A program made the translations under genes and the position numbers. From Pseudomonadota bacterium (GTDB taxonomy: Bacteria; Chloroflexota; UBA6077; JAJPGT01), in assembly GCA_021325655.1 (NCBI GenBank), contig JAJPGT010000060.1, positions 62,001 to 126,000 on the forward strand: a stretch of 64,000 bases of DNA, read 5' to 3'. The first letter of the stretch is position 1, and each line of letters begins with the position of its first letter. Positions 28,324 through 37,110 of this stretch are shown here, piece by piece. Under the pieces are notes generated by a model that worked only from the letters and a program-made list of their open reading frames with translations, was not told the DNA's origin and searched no databases.

Positions 28324-30261
28324 TTACTGGGAACGCGCCTCTGGCTCGGGAACGAGCTGCCCCGTCTCTGAGGTATCGTAGCCGCCGAGCGCCTCGACTG
28401 TCGCCCGGAACTCCGGGCCGCGAATGATCTCCAGCAGCGGGGCGAGCAGCTCCGAGGTGTAGAATTCGCGGGGGATCACCAGGTCATAACGCTCCTTCAG
28501 CAGCGGGATGAAGTCCAGCCCGAGCGCCCGCGCCGCGGCAAGAATGCCCAGCCCAACGTCGGCTGAGCCGCCGGCGACCGCTGCCGCCACCCCGAGATGG
28601 GTGTACTCCTCCCGCTCGTAGCCGCGAATGTCGCTCGGGGCGATGCCCAGCTCGCGCAGCTTGTAATCCAGCAGCACGCGCGTTCCGGCGCCACGCTGGC
28701 GGTTCACAAACAGCACGTCCTGGCGGGTGAGGTCGCGCAGGGTCTGGATCTCCTTCGGGTTGCCAGGTGGAACGATGAGCCCCTGGTCACGGTAGACCAG
28801 CGTCATCAGGACGACGTCTCGGCCACGCAGGGAGCGCCGGACGTAGGGCCAGTTGTACTCCCCGCTCTGCTCGTCCAGCAGGTGCGAGCCGGCCAGGTGG
28901 CACTCGCCGCGCTGGAGCGCGATCAGCCCGCCCAGGCTCCCAACATTGGAGGACGACAGCGACCAGCCCGGGCGCTGGCGGGCGAGCGCGTCGGACAGCA
29001 GGTCCAGCGTCAGATCGTGGCTGCCAATCGCGACGATCGTCCGTTCCACCTCGCCCGGGGAGCGCAGCAGCTCCACCTCTACCGTCTCACCAGCGTGGAC
29101 CCCTTCCGAGAAGCGCGGGAGACGCACCAGCCCGTCGGCACGCACCAGCGACATCAGCACCCCGGCGCCGCGCTGGAGCGGGGTGGCGACGACGCGCCCC
29201 CCCACCTTGCCGAGCTTCACCCGCAGGAACTCGTCCTCCCCCATGGGCGACAGCACCTTACGGGTGATCGTGGCGCTGAGCCGCGGCCGCTCCGGAACCG
29301 GCACCCCTAGCAGTCGGCACAGCAGCGGCCGCAGGAACAGCTCCGAGGTCAGCACTGCCGACACCGGATAGCCGGGGATGCCCAGGAACGGCTTGCCCCG
29401 CGCCACGCCGAGCACAACCGGGTGGCCCGGCCGAATTGCTACGCCGTGGACCGCCAGCTCGCCCAGCTCCTCCAGCAGCGAGGCGGTGAAGTCCTCCGAG
29501 CCGGCCGACGAGCCGGCATTGACCACCACCACGTCATGCCCCTCCAGCGCCTCCAGCACCTGTGCCCGCAACTGCTCGTACACGTCCGGCGTCGGCTGGT
29601 AGCGTGTCGGCTCCCCACCCCATTCGCGCACCTGCCCGGCCAGCACCAGCGAGTTGGAGTCGATGATCGCCCCGGGGTGCAGCGGCGCCCCAACCGAGAT
29701 GATCTCCGTTCCCGTGGGCAGGATCGCCACCCGCGGCCGGCGTCGGACGCAGAGCTCGGTCAGCCCGGCCGCCGCCGCGGCGCCGACGTCCACCGGGCTC
29801 AGCACCCTCCCCTCCGGCAGCACCAGCTCGGTGGCGACGATGTCCTCCCCAATGGGCCGGACGTGCTGCCAGGGGGCGACCGGGGCCATGATCTCCACCT
29901 CGCGGTCGCCCAGCACCTGGAGATGCTCCAGCATGATGACCGCGTTGGTCCCCGGCGGGAGTGGGTCGCCGGTATCCACCCAGTACGCCTGCTCGCCCAG
30001 GCGCAGCCGCAGCGGCGTCGTCTCCGAGGCGCCCACGGTGTCCTCGGCGCGCACCGCCACACCGTCCATCGCCGAACCGTGGTAATGGGGCGAGGACAGC
30101 CGGGCCCAGACCGGCCCGGCCGTCACCCGGCCGAGCGCCTCGTCCAGCGGCACCGCCTCTGCCGGCAGCCGCGCCAGCGCCCCGGCCCGCTCCAGCGCCG
30201 TCCAGAAGCGGGCGTAGGCCTCGTCGAGCGGGATGTCGTGGAGGTACATCCGCCGCGTCAA
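28324..30261 (-). CDS. MoeA-type molybdopterin molybdenumtransferase fused to a periplasmic-binding-protein-like domain
   Basis: Moco insertion protein with an extra C-terminal domain, 645 residues. Residues ~1-410 are MoeA: SAMDGVAVRAEDT, DTGDPLPPGTNAVIM, ILPTGTEI, NAGSSAGSED and GIPGYPVSAVLT. Residues ~420-640 form a PBP-like domain (IVAIGSHDLTLDLLSDALA, VNRQRGAGTRVLLDY, GVAAAVAGGSADVGLGI) of the type found alone in COG1910 and thought to bind molybdate or a related oxyanion. The second half may sense or deliver metal. Start overlaps the stop of the stand-alone moeA by four bases, so the two MoeA proteins are co-expressed. Confidence 0.93.
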   Translation of the reverse strand: MTRRMYLHDIPLDEAYARFWTALERAGALARLPAEAVPLDEALGRVTAGPVWARLSSPHYHGSAMDGVAVRAEDTVGASETTPLRLRLGEQAYWVDTGDPLPPGTNAVIMLEHLQVLGDREVEIMAPVAPWQHVRPIGEDIVATELVLPEGRVLSPVDVGAAAAAGLTELCVRRRPRVAILPTGTEIISVGAPLHPGAIIDSNSLVLAGQVREWGGEPTRYQPTPDVYEQLRAQVLEALEGHDVVVVNAGSSAGSEDFTASLLEELGELAVHGVAIRPGHPVVLGVARGKPFLGIPGYPVSAVLTSELFLRPLLCRLLGVPVPERPRLSATITRKVLSPMGEDEFLRVKLGKVGGRVVATPLQRGAGVLMSLVRADGLVRLPRFSEGVHAGETVEVELLRSPGEVERTIVAIGSHDLTLDLLSDALARQRPGWSLSSSNVGSLGGLIALQRGECHLAGSHLLDEQSGEYNWPYVRRSLRGRDVVLMTLVYRDQGLIVPPGNPKEIQTLRDLTRQDVLFVNRQRGAGTRVLLDYKLRELGIAPSDIRGYEREEYTHLGVAAAVAGGSADVGLGILAAARALGLDFIPLLKERYDLVIPREFYTSELLAPLLEIIRGPEFRATVEALGGYDTSETGQLVPEPEARSQ

Positions 30262-31490
30262 AACAGGACCACCTCCACCAGCTCACCGGCGCTGATCCCG
30301 CCCACGTCCAGCCCAACGTGGAGCATTCCGTCGGCCCGCACCAGGGTGTAGATGAGCCCCGACTTCCCGAACACCGGATCCGCCCACAGCTCGCCATCGC
30401 GCCGCTCCAGCCGCACCTGCAGGTAGTCCTCGCGCCCCGGCACCGAGGCGACGTTGCGTGCCAGGCGGGCGGTCACGCTGCGCCGCGGCGGCCCGCTCCG
30501 GGTGCCGCTGAGCTGGGCCAACGTGGGGGCGACGAACAGATCGAAGGTGACCATGCAGGAGACCGGGTTGCCTGGCAGCCCGAAGACCGGCCGGCCATTG
30601 CATAGCGCTAGGATCGTCGGCTTGCCCGGCTTGAGCGAGACCCCGTGCACCAGCACCCCGGGCTCGCCCAGCCCCTGGATCACCTGTGCCGTCATGTCGC
30701 GGGTGGACACGGAGGAGCCGGCCGACAGGATCACCACGTCGCCCAGCTCCATCGCCCGCCGCGCCAGGCGGTCCAGCTCCTCGAACACGTCGGGGGCGAT
30801 CCCGAGCAGGATCGGCTCGTGCCCGAGGCGCCGAACGAGCGACGCCAGAGTGTAAGAGTTGATGTCGCGGATCTGGCCAGGCCCGGGCGTCCGCTCCGGC
30901 GGCACGACCTCGTCTCCGCCCGAGACGATGGCGACCCGCAGCCGCGCCGCCACCGGCACCTCGACGATCCCGAGCGCCAACAGCCCGCCGATATCCTGCG
31001 GCCGCAGCGTGTGCCCAGCCTCCAGCAGCCGCTCGCCCTGCGCGACGTCCTCCCCGACCTGCAGCACATGCTCCCCGGGGGCGACCGGCCGCAGCACTTC
31101 GATCGTGGTCGGGTCGACCTCCTGGGTCTGCTCGACCATGACCACCGCGTCGGCACCCGGCGGGAGCATCCCGCCGGTGGCGATCCGCGCCGCCTCGCCC
31201 GGGCCCAGGCGCACCTCGGCGGCGCGCCCCATGAGCACCTCGCCGACGATGGTCAGATAGGCGGGCAATGCCTCGCTGGCGCCGAAGGTATCCGCGGCGC
31301 GGACGGCGAAGCCGTCCATGGTCGAGCGGGGAAAGGCAGGCAGCGTCTCCGGGGCGACGATCGGCTCCGCCAGCACCCGGTCCAGCGCGTCCCGCGTGGC
31401 GAGCCGCTCCACCCGCGGGCTCGGCCGCAGGCGCTGCTGGAGCCGAGCGAGCGCGTCCCCCGGGGCGAGGACGTTGAACAACTCGGTCAT
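30258..31490 (-). CDS. moeA: Molybdopterin molybdenumtransferase MoeA
   Basis: Inserts molybdenum into adenylylated molybdopterin. The 410-residue protein has STMDGFAVRAADT, ATGGMLPPGADAVVMVEQ, IVSGGDEVV, ILSAGSSVSTRD and GLPGNPVSCMVTFD, in the usual order. ATG 31490 is preferred over an upstream in-frame codon at 31595 that adds 35 non-conserved residues. TACAAT lies 12 bases before it, so the leader would be about five bases. It is first in a two-gene unit with the MoeA-PBP fusion. The presence of two different MoeA proteins may reflect molybdenum and tungsten handling, as suggested for other organisms; here it is inference. Confidence 0.94.
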   Translation of the reverse strand: MTELFNVLAPGDALARLQQRLRPSPRVERLATRDALDRVLAEPIVAPETLPAFPRSTMDGFAVRAADTFGASEALPAYLTIVGEVLMGRAAEVRLGPGEAARIATGGMLPPGADAVVMVEQTQEVDPTTIEVLRPVAPGEHVLQVGEDVAQGERLLEAGHTLRPQDIGGLLALGIVEVPVAARLRVAIVSGGDEVVPPERTPGPGQIRDINSYTLASLVRRLGHEPILLGIAPDVFEELDRLARRAMELGDVVILSAGSSVSTRDMTAQVIQGLGEPGVLVHGVSLKPGKPTILALCNGRPVFGLPGNPVSCMVTFDLFVAPTLAQLSGTRSGPPRRSVTARLARNVASVPGREDYLQVRLERRDGELWADPVFGKSGLIYTLVRADGMLHVGLDVGGISAGELVEVVLF

Positions 31491-32266
31491 GGCACTTGGG
31501 GCATTGTAGCATCGGCCTCCGGCCCCTACTTTCCAGATGGGAGCGCCCTCGCCCGCCATCGGCAGCAACTGGATCCCCAGCGTAACGAGATCCAAGCCTT
31601 TCGAGGGACGAGGAAGAGCGCTGGGCCTGATTCCGCCGCCGGCCCGGCGGGCCGGGTCCTGTCACCGCAGGATATTCCAGCCCGCCGGCTCGCCCACGGC
31701 CGGAGCGCCACCACACGGGTGGTGGTTCGCTCCGGCCTCGCTGGTGCTCGATGCAGGTCCGCCGCGAGGTGGACGCGGCGGACCTGCTCGACGCTGTAGC
31801 CCATGCTGGGCAGGGAGGCACTGAACCCGGCCACCGGGTTGACCGTGGCCGAAGCCTCCTAGCCGTGGGCAAGACCCCGCCCGCTCAGCTCCAACTGAGT
31901 GCTGTGGAAGGGCGTTCACTCCGGGCAGTGCAGCACCCCACCGCCCCGGAGACCACCAGCGCCTTGCCCCGGGCAGACCACTGGGCGGCGCTGAGCTGCC
32001 CGACGATCAAGGACTATCGATGCAGCCGCTCCACTTGCCCCGCGGGCAGGCTCTTGACCCAGCCAGGGACCGCACCCAGCATCTGCTGGGCCTGGTCAAG
32101 AAGCGCCTGCCGTGTCCTGCCCCTCCGTTCTCCCTTCAACGGAACCGCCAGAGGGCCAGCCTGTCCCCGAGCCGCGGGCCGAGCCCGAAGGTCTGGCACG
32201 GACCACGCGGAACAGCCCCGGCGGGCTCGGGAGCACACGACGACCGCTGCCCCCAGGCTCCCTGAG
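31491..32266. other. Gene-free stretch of about 775 bases rich in hairpins
   Basis: No convincing coding region on either strand between moeA and the DUF2171-like gene. The first 20 bases hold the moeA -10 (attgta at 31503-31508, read on the minus strand). The segment 31639-31899 is a run of strong hairpins, listed separately. From 31900 to 32266 I see only short frames without family features, including a minus-strand frame ending at 32014 (ALLDQAQQMLGAVPGWVKSL) that may be the remnant of a decayed gene. Confidence 0.6.
31639..31899. repeat. Cluster of six consecutive hairpins, possible structured RNA or element remnant
   Basis: In order: CCGGCCC-ggc-GGGCCGG (31639-31655); TCCTG-tcaccg-CAGGA (31657-31672); a 17-bp stem with a two-base bulge between GGCCGGAGCG/CCACCAC and GTGGTGG/CGCTCCGGCC (31698-31737); a perfect 14-bp stem GCAGGTCCGCCGCG/CGCGGCGGACCTGC (31753-31787); nested AACCCGG-cca-CCGGGTT inside GGAGGC/GCCTCC (31814-31859); CTCAG-ctccaa-CTGAG (31884-31899). 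The density exceeds what I see elsewhere in the window. It could be an uncharacterised ncRNA, part of a mobile-element end, or a chance product of high GC. Confidence 0.5.
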
Positions 32267-32617
32267 CTAGAGATAGGGCGGCTTCTTGTCCAAGCCCAGG
32301 CTCTGCAGCTCCGCCTTGGTCTTGCTCAGGAAGGCGCTGTCCGGCAGTGTCTCCTGGATCAGGCTGCGCGGGATCCAGTAGTGGCTGCCCAGCCCCAGCA
32401 GCCCGGTCTTGACCTCGATAATCGGCTCCCGGACCTCGTCCGGCTCGTCAGCCGGGAACGGCGGCTGGTAGATGTGGGCGATGGTGCCCACCTTGTCGCC
32501 GTTGAGGTCACAGACCTCCATCCCTGGCTTGGGTGGGACGGCGGAAACGTCGCTGAGGGGCTCCGCAAGGGACGGCGCGGGGAGATCGGGCTTGATCGGA
32601 AGGTCGTCGTCACGCAT
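32267..32617 (-). CDS. DUF2171-like small protein (PRC-barrel-type)
   Basis: 116-residue cytoplasmic protein, function unknown. The core GMEVCDLNGDKVGTIAHIY and VKTGLLGLGSHYWIPRSLIQE matches the short beta-barrel pattern of DUF2171 or PRC-barrel proteins, which often act in stress or RNA processing contexts. The first ~30 residues are acidic and Pro-rich. ATG 32617 has AGGAGAGGGGGAG immediately upstream; the frame's extension to 32710 is not conserved. It stands alone between YbaK and the hairpin region. Confidence 0.72.
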   Translation of the reverse strand: MRDDDLPIKPDLPAPSLAEPLSDVSAVPPKPGMEVCDLNGDKVGTIAHIYQPPFPADEPDEVREPIIEVKTGLLGLGSHYWIPRSLIQETLPDSAFLSKTKAELQSLGLDKKPPYL

Positions 32618-32777
32618 GGCTCCCCCTCTCCTAACACTGGACCTGGCGGCCTGGATTGCCGGCTCCGAGTCCACCAGTAGTATGGGCTGCAGAGCCTGTG
32701 CCAGGCTCAACCTGACACGAGCGCCCGGGCCGGGCTGCGCTCACCCGCGCTCCTGTGCCGGTCCTGTCGATCGCGCG

Positions 32778-33248
32778 CTAGCGCCGCTGGGCAAACGAGC
32801 CCACGACGGGCTGCACCAGCCGGGCGAAGTCGGCGTACCGCAGGCTGAGCGTGTCGGTGTGGGTGCCGGCCTGGCAGAAGATCGTCTCGTCCTGCGCCAG
32901 TGTCGTGTCCATATACACCGGCAGGCCGTAGAGGTTGCCAAAGGGGGGCATGGCCCCCACCTCGCAGTCGGGCATCGCGGCGCTACACTCTTGCTCGGAG
33001 GCCAGGCGCACTTCCCGAGCGCCTGCCAGCGCCGCCGCCTGGGCCAGGTCGACACGGTCCGAGGCCGCCACGACGAACAGGGCCGGCTTCCCATCGGCGA
33101 CGCCCAGCACCACTTTGGCCAGCAGCTTACCCGGGATGTGCTCGCTGGCCGCCACCTCCTGGGCGGTGTACACCCGCGGGTGGTGCTGCACCTGGAAGGG
33201 GACCCCGTGGTCCCGCAGATAGGCTTCCAATCGATCCTTGCCGCTCAT
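32778..33248 (-). CDS. YbaK/EbsC-family aminoacyl-tRNA editing protein
   Basis: Stand-alone trans-editing domain that hydrolyses mischarged tRNA such as Cys-tRNA(Pro) or Ala-tRNA(Pro). The 156 residues include AKVVLGVADGKPALFVVAASD, CEVGAMPPFGNLYGLPVYMD (the conserved Gly-rich pocket) and IFCQAGTHTDTLSLRYADF. ATG 33248 follows GGAGGGGC. The longer in-frame extension to 33425 is rejected because it is not family-like. A second YbaK-type gene is 1.3 kb away; the two differ clearly and probably edit different tRNAs. Confidence 0.88.
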   Translation of the reverse strand: MSGKDRLEAYLRDHGVPFQVQHHPRVYTAQEVAASEHIPGKLLAKVVLGVADGKPALFVVAASDRVDLAQAAALAGAREVRLASEQECSAAMPDCEVGAMPPFGNLYGLPVYMDTTLAQDETIFCQAGTHTDTLSLRYADFARLVQPVVGSFAQRR

Positions 33249-33359
33249 GGCGCCCCTCCGGTCGCGTGCTGCTTCGAGCGTAACGCAGCCGGGGCCGGCT
33301 GTACAGCCACGGGCGCTCCTCTCCCATGCCGAAGCGCTATTTCTCCCGCCGCAATCCTT

Positions 33360-33593
33360 GTGACCAAGGCGCGCGCCGATAAGATCGACAGCGTCCGCGG
33401 CCGTGTTCCTCTTTTCCTGCGCCATGAGCTGTATGCCTATCCCTCAGTGCCCGTCATCCGCGTGCTGCTGAAGCTCTCTGGCCAGCCCGACAACCCCTTG
33501 GCGTTGGAACCCTTCATCAACGGCGGCGATCCCCAGCAGCGGGCCGGCTGTGCCCGCCTGGCGGAGCAGCAGGAGCTGCGGCGGCTGTTCTAG
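33360..33593 (+). pseudogene. Short hypothetical protein, probably a truncated gene
   Basis: From GTG 33360 a 77-residue frame reads like real protein: VRGRVPLFLRHELYAYPSVP, VIRVLLKLSGQPDNPLALEP, then FINGGDPQQRAGCARLAEQQ ending with LRRLF and a stop. The alternating hydrophobic pattern and the QRAxxARLAEQ...RRLF block resemble a conserved N-terminal half that should continue. There is no ribosome site, and the frame stops abruptly at TAG, so it is likely a remnant. I do not know the family. It lies between YbaK and the mqnA promoter. Confidence 0.4.
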
Positions 33594-33672
33594 ACGAGCA
33601 GTTGCAGCAGCGCCTGAGTAAGGGCGTGCCCCGCCCCGCGGTCCTGCCTGGGGAGATCGAAGGCGGGACGCC

Positions 33673-33678
33673 TATAAT
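33673..33678 (+). promoter_or_regulatory. -10 element of a probable leaderless mqnA promoter
   Basis: A consensus TATAAT is followed by CGAGGG and then GTG, the mqnA start. The six-base distance is the same as at nth, selA and 35129. Confidence 0.55.
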
Positions 33679-33684
33679 CGAGGG

Positions 33685-34542
33685 GTGAACGTCTCCGCCA
33701 ACGGCCACGCTTCCGCGGCCCCGGTCCCGCGCGTCGGCCATATCGGTTTCCTCAACAGCCTCCCCTTCCTGGTCGGGCTCGAAGCGCTGCCAGCGCCCCG
33801 GCCGTTCGAGCTGGTGCAGGGGCGACCGACCGAGCTGAATCGCCGCCTGCTCGAGGGCTCGCTCGACGTCAGCCCGATCTCCTCGATCGAGTACGCGGCG
33901 CACGCCGCCGAACTGGCGCTCCTGCCCGGGCTGTGCATCGCCTCCGACGGCCCCGTCGCCAGCGTCCTGCTCGCCACCCGGCTGCCGCCGGAGCGGCTCG
34001 ACGGCCGCGTCGTCGCGCTCGATCCTTCCTCCGCCACCTCCCACGTGCTGGTGAAGCTCGTCCTCTGGGAGCGGTTCGGCGTCCGTCCGCGCTTCGAGAC
34101 CCGGCGCGATTCCTGCCTAGAGGGCGTGAGCGCCGAGGCGGCGCTGGTCATCGGCGACGAGGCGCTGCGCACCTGGCTGGCACCGAACGGCTGGCGCCTG
34201 TTCGATCTGGGCGAGGAGTGGAAGCGGCTCAGCGGCTGCCGGATGGTGTATGCCGTCTGGGCGGCGCGGCGCCAGTTCGCCGCGGAGCAGCCAGCGCAGC
34301 TCGAACAGGTTTGCCAGACGCTCGCCACGGCGCTCGCGCGCGGCCTGGCCGACCGAGACCGGCTGGCCAGCCGGGCCGCGGCGCTGTCGGGCCATCCGGC
34401 CGAGGTGCTACGCCAGTATTACCGCTTGCTGCGCTACCGGCTGGAGGCGCCGGAGCAGGCCGGGCTGGCGGAGTTCTATCGCCGGGCGGCGCGCCAGGGC
34501 CTGCTCCCGGCCGCCCCCGCCCTCGCCTTCGCCGCCGCGTAG
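33685..34542 (+). CDS. mqnA: Chorismate dehydratase MqnA
   Basis: First enzyme of the futalosine route to menaquinone, removing water from chorismate to give 3-[(1-carboxyvinyl)oxy]benzoate. The 285-residue protein has VGHIGFLNSLPFLVGL, the DVSPISSIEYA signature and SLLLA-type block SVLLATRLPPERL, with WERFGVRPRF and ALVIGDEAL further on. GTG 33685 lies directly after TATAAT. Other mqn genes are not present, so the pathway is scattered. Menaquinone would suit a respiratory formate dehydrogenase or an aerobic chain. Confidence 0.92.
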   Translation: MNVSANGHASAAPVPRVGHIGFLNSLPFLVGLEALPAPRPFELVQGRPTELNRRLLEGSLDVSPISSIEYAAHAAELALLPGLCIASDGPVASVLLATRLPPERLDGRVVALDPSSATSHVLVKLVLWERFGVRPRFETRRDSCLEGVSAEAALVIGDEALRTWLAPNGWRLFDLGEEWKRLSGCRMVYAVWAARRQFAAEQPAQLEQVCQTLATALARGLADRDRLASRAAALSGHPAEVLRQYYRLLRYRLEAPEQAGLAEFYRRAARQGLLPAAPALAFAAA

Positions 34543-34550
34543 CCCAGCGC

Positions 34551-35021
34551 TCAGCGCGCTTCCTTCAGGTCGACCGGGGTCCCGCCGGAGATTTCGACCA
34601 GCCGCTGCGGCGCGATCGGGAACACCGCGTAGGGCGTGCCGGCCGCGGCCCAGACGACATCGTACTGCAGCAGGTCTTCGTCCACGTAGACGGGCAGCGC
34701 TCCGGGGTGGCCCACCGGCGGCACCCCACCGATGCTGAAGCCCGTCTCGGCCCGCACCCGCTCGGCGTCAGCGCGGCGGATGGTCTTCCCGGTCAGCCGC
34801 TCCAGCTTGCCCGTGTCCACCCGGTTGCCGCCGGAGGCGAGCACCAGGATCGGCTGGTCGTCCGCGAGGAAGACGAGCGACTTGACAATGCGCGGCACCG
34901 TTGTCCCGATCGCCGCCGCTGCCTCGGCCGCAGTGCGGGTGCTCTCGGCGAACTCCCGGATCTCCGCCTCCACCCCGTGGCGCGCAAGCGCCTCGGCGAC
35001 ACGCTGAACCGCTGGTCTCAC
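34551..35021 (-). CDS. YbaK/ProX-type aminoacyl-tRNA deacylase
   Basis: Second editing-domain protein, 156 residues. Features: TVPRIVKSLVFLADDQPILVLASGGNRVD, the lysine of VKSLVF that sits in the active site of this family, and GVPPVGHPGALPVYVDEDL. The GTG start has GGAGGA four bases upstream. It differs in sequence from the one at 32778, so this is not a recent duplicate. It is convergent with mqnA, with eight bases between stops, and divergent from the M3-like gene. Confidence 0.88.
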   Translation of the reverse strand: MRPAVQRVAEALARHGVEAEIREFAESTRTAAEAAAAIGTTVPRIVKSLVFLADDQPILVLASGGNRVDTGKLERLTGKTIRRADAERVRAETGFSIGGVPPVGHPGALPVYVDEDLLQYDVVWAAAGTPYAVFPIAPQRLVEISGGTPVDLKEAR

Positions 35022-35116
35022 CCATTCCTCCAGCTCGTACCTTGGGCCGTGGCTGGCCCCTGGGGAACATTATCCCCGACGCGCTCGGCCGATGGCGGCC
35101 TGCCGCGCGCCGCTGC

Positions 35117-35122
35117 TATGAC
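35117..35122 (+). promoter_or_regulatory. Extended -10 element before the M3-like gene
   Basis: TGC-TATGAC is followed by six bases and the ATG at 35129. Leaderless spacing again; the TGn extension could replace a missing -35. Confidence 0.4.
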
Positions 35123-35128
35123 TGTGCT

Positions 35129-36613
35129 ATGGCCTATACGTTCGTGGATTACGAGCGCGACGCCGAGCGCTACTGCGAAGCGGCCAGCCTGCAATGGTAT
35201 CGCTATCGCCTCGGCGTCACCATCTCGCCGGACCTCGCCCGGCTGTTCGACGACTACGGCTTTCTGTTCGGCACTGATCTGATCGAGCAGCTCGGCGAGG
35301 AGCCGATCGGGCCGAATCGCCGGCGCGCGCTCGTCGCCTTCGCGGTGCAGGGCCGGCTCGACCGCGCCACCTGCGAGGCGCGGCTGGCGCTGGCGGAGCA
35401 GGAAGCGGCAGCCTCCGTGGTCTGGGAAGGCGAGGCGGTGCCCTGGCGCGCCATCCCGGCCCGGCTGGCGAATCTGGCCGACCCGTCGCGGCGACACCGG
35501 CTGGATGAGGCGAGGCGCGGCGTCACCGCCGCGCAGCTCCCCCTCCGGCGCGCCAGCCACCTGGCCGCGCGCGCGGTGTACGAGGAGCTGGGCTGGCGCG
35601 ACCCAGTGGCCCGCTGGGACGAGCTGCTCGGGCTGCACCTGGCGGATCTGGAGGCGGTCGCCGCCGCGGTGCTGCGCCAGAGCCAGGAAGGCTACTTCGA
35701 CCTGCTGCTGGCGGCGCTGCGGCTGGCCGGGATGGAGTCGGGCGATGCCTGGAGCGCGGACCTACCCTGGCTGGCGCGTGGCGCGGAGCACGACTCCGCC
35801 TTTGCTGGCCGCGAGCTGGGAGCCACGGCGCGGCGGACGCTCCACTGGCTCGGGCTGCGGCTGGAGGAGCAGCCCTGGCTCGCGCTCGACCTTGACCGCC
35901 CGCCCGGGACCACGCTCGGCTCCTTCTGCGCGGCGCTGGACGTCCCGCACGACGTGCGGGTCGTCCTCAGCCGCGAGGGCGGCTGGGGCGACTACGCGAC
36001 GCTGTTCACACTGCTCGGCCGCGCCGAGCACCTGGTAAACGTCGACCCGGCCAAGCCGATGCCCTACCGCTGGCTCGGCAACGAGGTACTCGGGGCCGGC
36101 TACGCCGCGCTGCTGGCCGGCCTGATCCACGATCCTGTCTGGCTGGGCGAGGCGGTCGGGCTGAGCGACCGGGCCGACTTCCTCCAACGGGCCCGGCTGG
36201 CCTGGCTGGTGCAGCTTCGCCGCGACGCGGCACTGGTCCGCTACGAGCCGCGCCGGCTGCGCAGCCACCCGGACGAGTGGGAGGAGCTGCAGGCGCTCTA
36301 CGCGCAGGAGCTGGGTGAGGCGCTTGGCGCGCGCCACTTCGAGCCGGACTTCCTGTCCGACGACAGCGACCAGCCGCTCCCAGCGGCACAGCGGCTGCTC
36401 GGGGCAGTGTTCGGGGAGCAGCTTCGCGCCTACCTCGTCCACGAGCTCGACGAGGAGTGGTTCCGCCTTCCCCGGGCCGGGCGCTTCCTGATAGAGCTGT
36501 GGCGCGAGGGCAGCCGCTATACCGCCGAGGAGCTGGCGCGCTTCATGGGCTACGCTGGCTACGATGCCACCCCGCTGTTGGAACGCATCGCGGGCACGGC
36601 AGGAAGGGGGTAG
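35129..36613 (+). CDS. M3-like peptidase homologue lacking the catalytic HExxH motif
   Basis: 494-residue protein that follows the M3 oligopeptidase-like fold seen in Chloroflexota and Deinococcus: [20 protein letters not shown] (263-282) corresponds to the family's S-x-x-F-C...V.L block and [20 protein letters not shown] (312-331) to YRWLGDNSVTEGYA. Where active members have FHEAGHAEH, this protein has FTLLGRAEH (293-301), so both zinc histidines and the catalytic Glu are gone; the third zinc ligand Glu (VTEG) is replaced as well (VLGAG). It should be unable to bind zinc and is probably a binding or structural protein. It is followed three bases later by moaC. Confidence 0.75.
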   Translation: MAYTFVDYERDAERYCEAASLQWYRYRLGVTISPDLARLFDDYGFLFGTDLIEQLGEEPIGPNRRRALVAFAVQGRLDRATCEARLALAEQEAAASVVWEGEAVPWRAIPARLANLADPSRRHRLDEARRGVTAAQLPLRRASHLAARAVYEELGWRDPVARWDELLGLHLADLEAVAAAVLRQSQEGYFDLLLAALRLAGMESGDAWSADLPWLARGAEHDSAFAGRELGATARRTLHWLGLRLEEQPWLALDLDRPPGTTLGSFCAALDVPHDVRVVLSREGGWGDYATLFTLLGRAEHLVNVDPAKPMPYRWLGNEVLGAGYAALLAGLIHDPVWLGEAVGLSDRADFLQRARLAWLVQLRRDAALVRYEPRRLRSHPDEWEELQALYAQELGEALGARHFEPDFLSDDSDQPLPAAQRLLGAVFGEQLRAYLVHELDEEWFRLPRAGRFLIELWREGSRYTAEELARFMGYAGYDATPLLERIAGTAGRG

Positions 36614-36615
36614 AC

Positions 36616-37110
36616 ATGGCCAACCAGCTCAGCCACCTGGACGCTCAAGGGCGGGCGCGCATGGTGGATGTGACCGAGAAGGACGTCACCCAGCGCGAGG
36701 CGACCGCGCGTGGGCGGGTGACGATGCGCCCGGAGACGCTGGCGCTGCTCGCCAGCGGCGGACTCCCCAAGGGCGACGTGCTCGCCGTGGCCCGGGTGGC
36801 CGGGATCATGGCTGCCAAGCAGACAGCCGCGCTGATCCCGCTCTGCCACCCGCTACCGATCACCTCGGCGAAGGTCGACTTCGACCTCGATCCCGCCGGC
36901 GCGGTGGAGATCACCGCCACGGTGAAGGTGGCTGGCCGGACCGGGGTGGAGATGGAGGCGCTGACCGCGGTCAGCGTCGCGGCGCTGGCGATCTACGATA
37001 TGTGCAAGGCGGTGGACAAGGAGATGACCATCGACCGGGTGCGGCTCGTGCACAAGATCGGCGGCAAGAGCGGGGAGTTCACCCGCGCTGGCGAGAGCTC
37101 CGGTGGCTGA
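36616..37110 (+). CDS. moaC: Cyclic pyranopterin monophosphate synthase MoaC
   Basis: Second step of molybdenum cofactor synthesis, making cyclic pyranopterin from the MoaA product. The 164 residues include the diagnostic [37 protein letters not shown] and [24 protein letters not shown], with the catalytic Lys region intact. AGGAAGGGGG precedes the ATG. The mogA start overlaps the end of this gene by eight bases. Confidence 0.96.
   Translation: MANQLSHLDAQGRARMVDVTEKDVTQREATARGRVTMRPETLALLASGGLPKGDVLAVARVAGIMAAKQTAALIPLCHPLPITSAKVDFDLDPAGAVEITATVKVAGRTGVEMEALTAVSVAALAIYDMCKAVDKEMTIDRVRLVHKIGGKSGEFTRAGESSGG

Noticed and set aside
31662-31919. Minus-strand frame ending in GWNILR, reminiscent of the end of TnpB-type transposases
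   Set aside because: The rest of the frame is Gly/Pro/Arg-rich and lacks zinc-finger or RuvC motifs; the likeness is only a few residues.
32014-32238. Minus-strand frame with ALLDQAQQMLGAVPGWVKSL
   Set aside because: Only about 30 residues look protein-like, without ribosome site or recognised family; mentioned as a possible remnant only.
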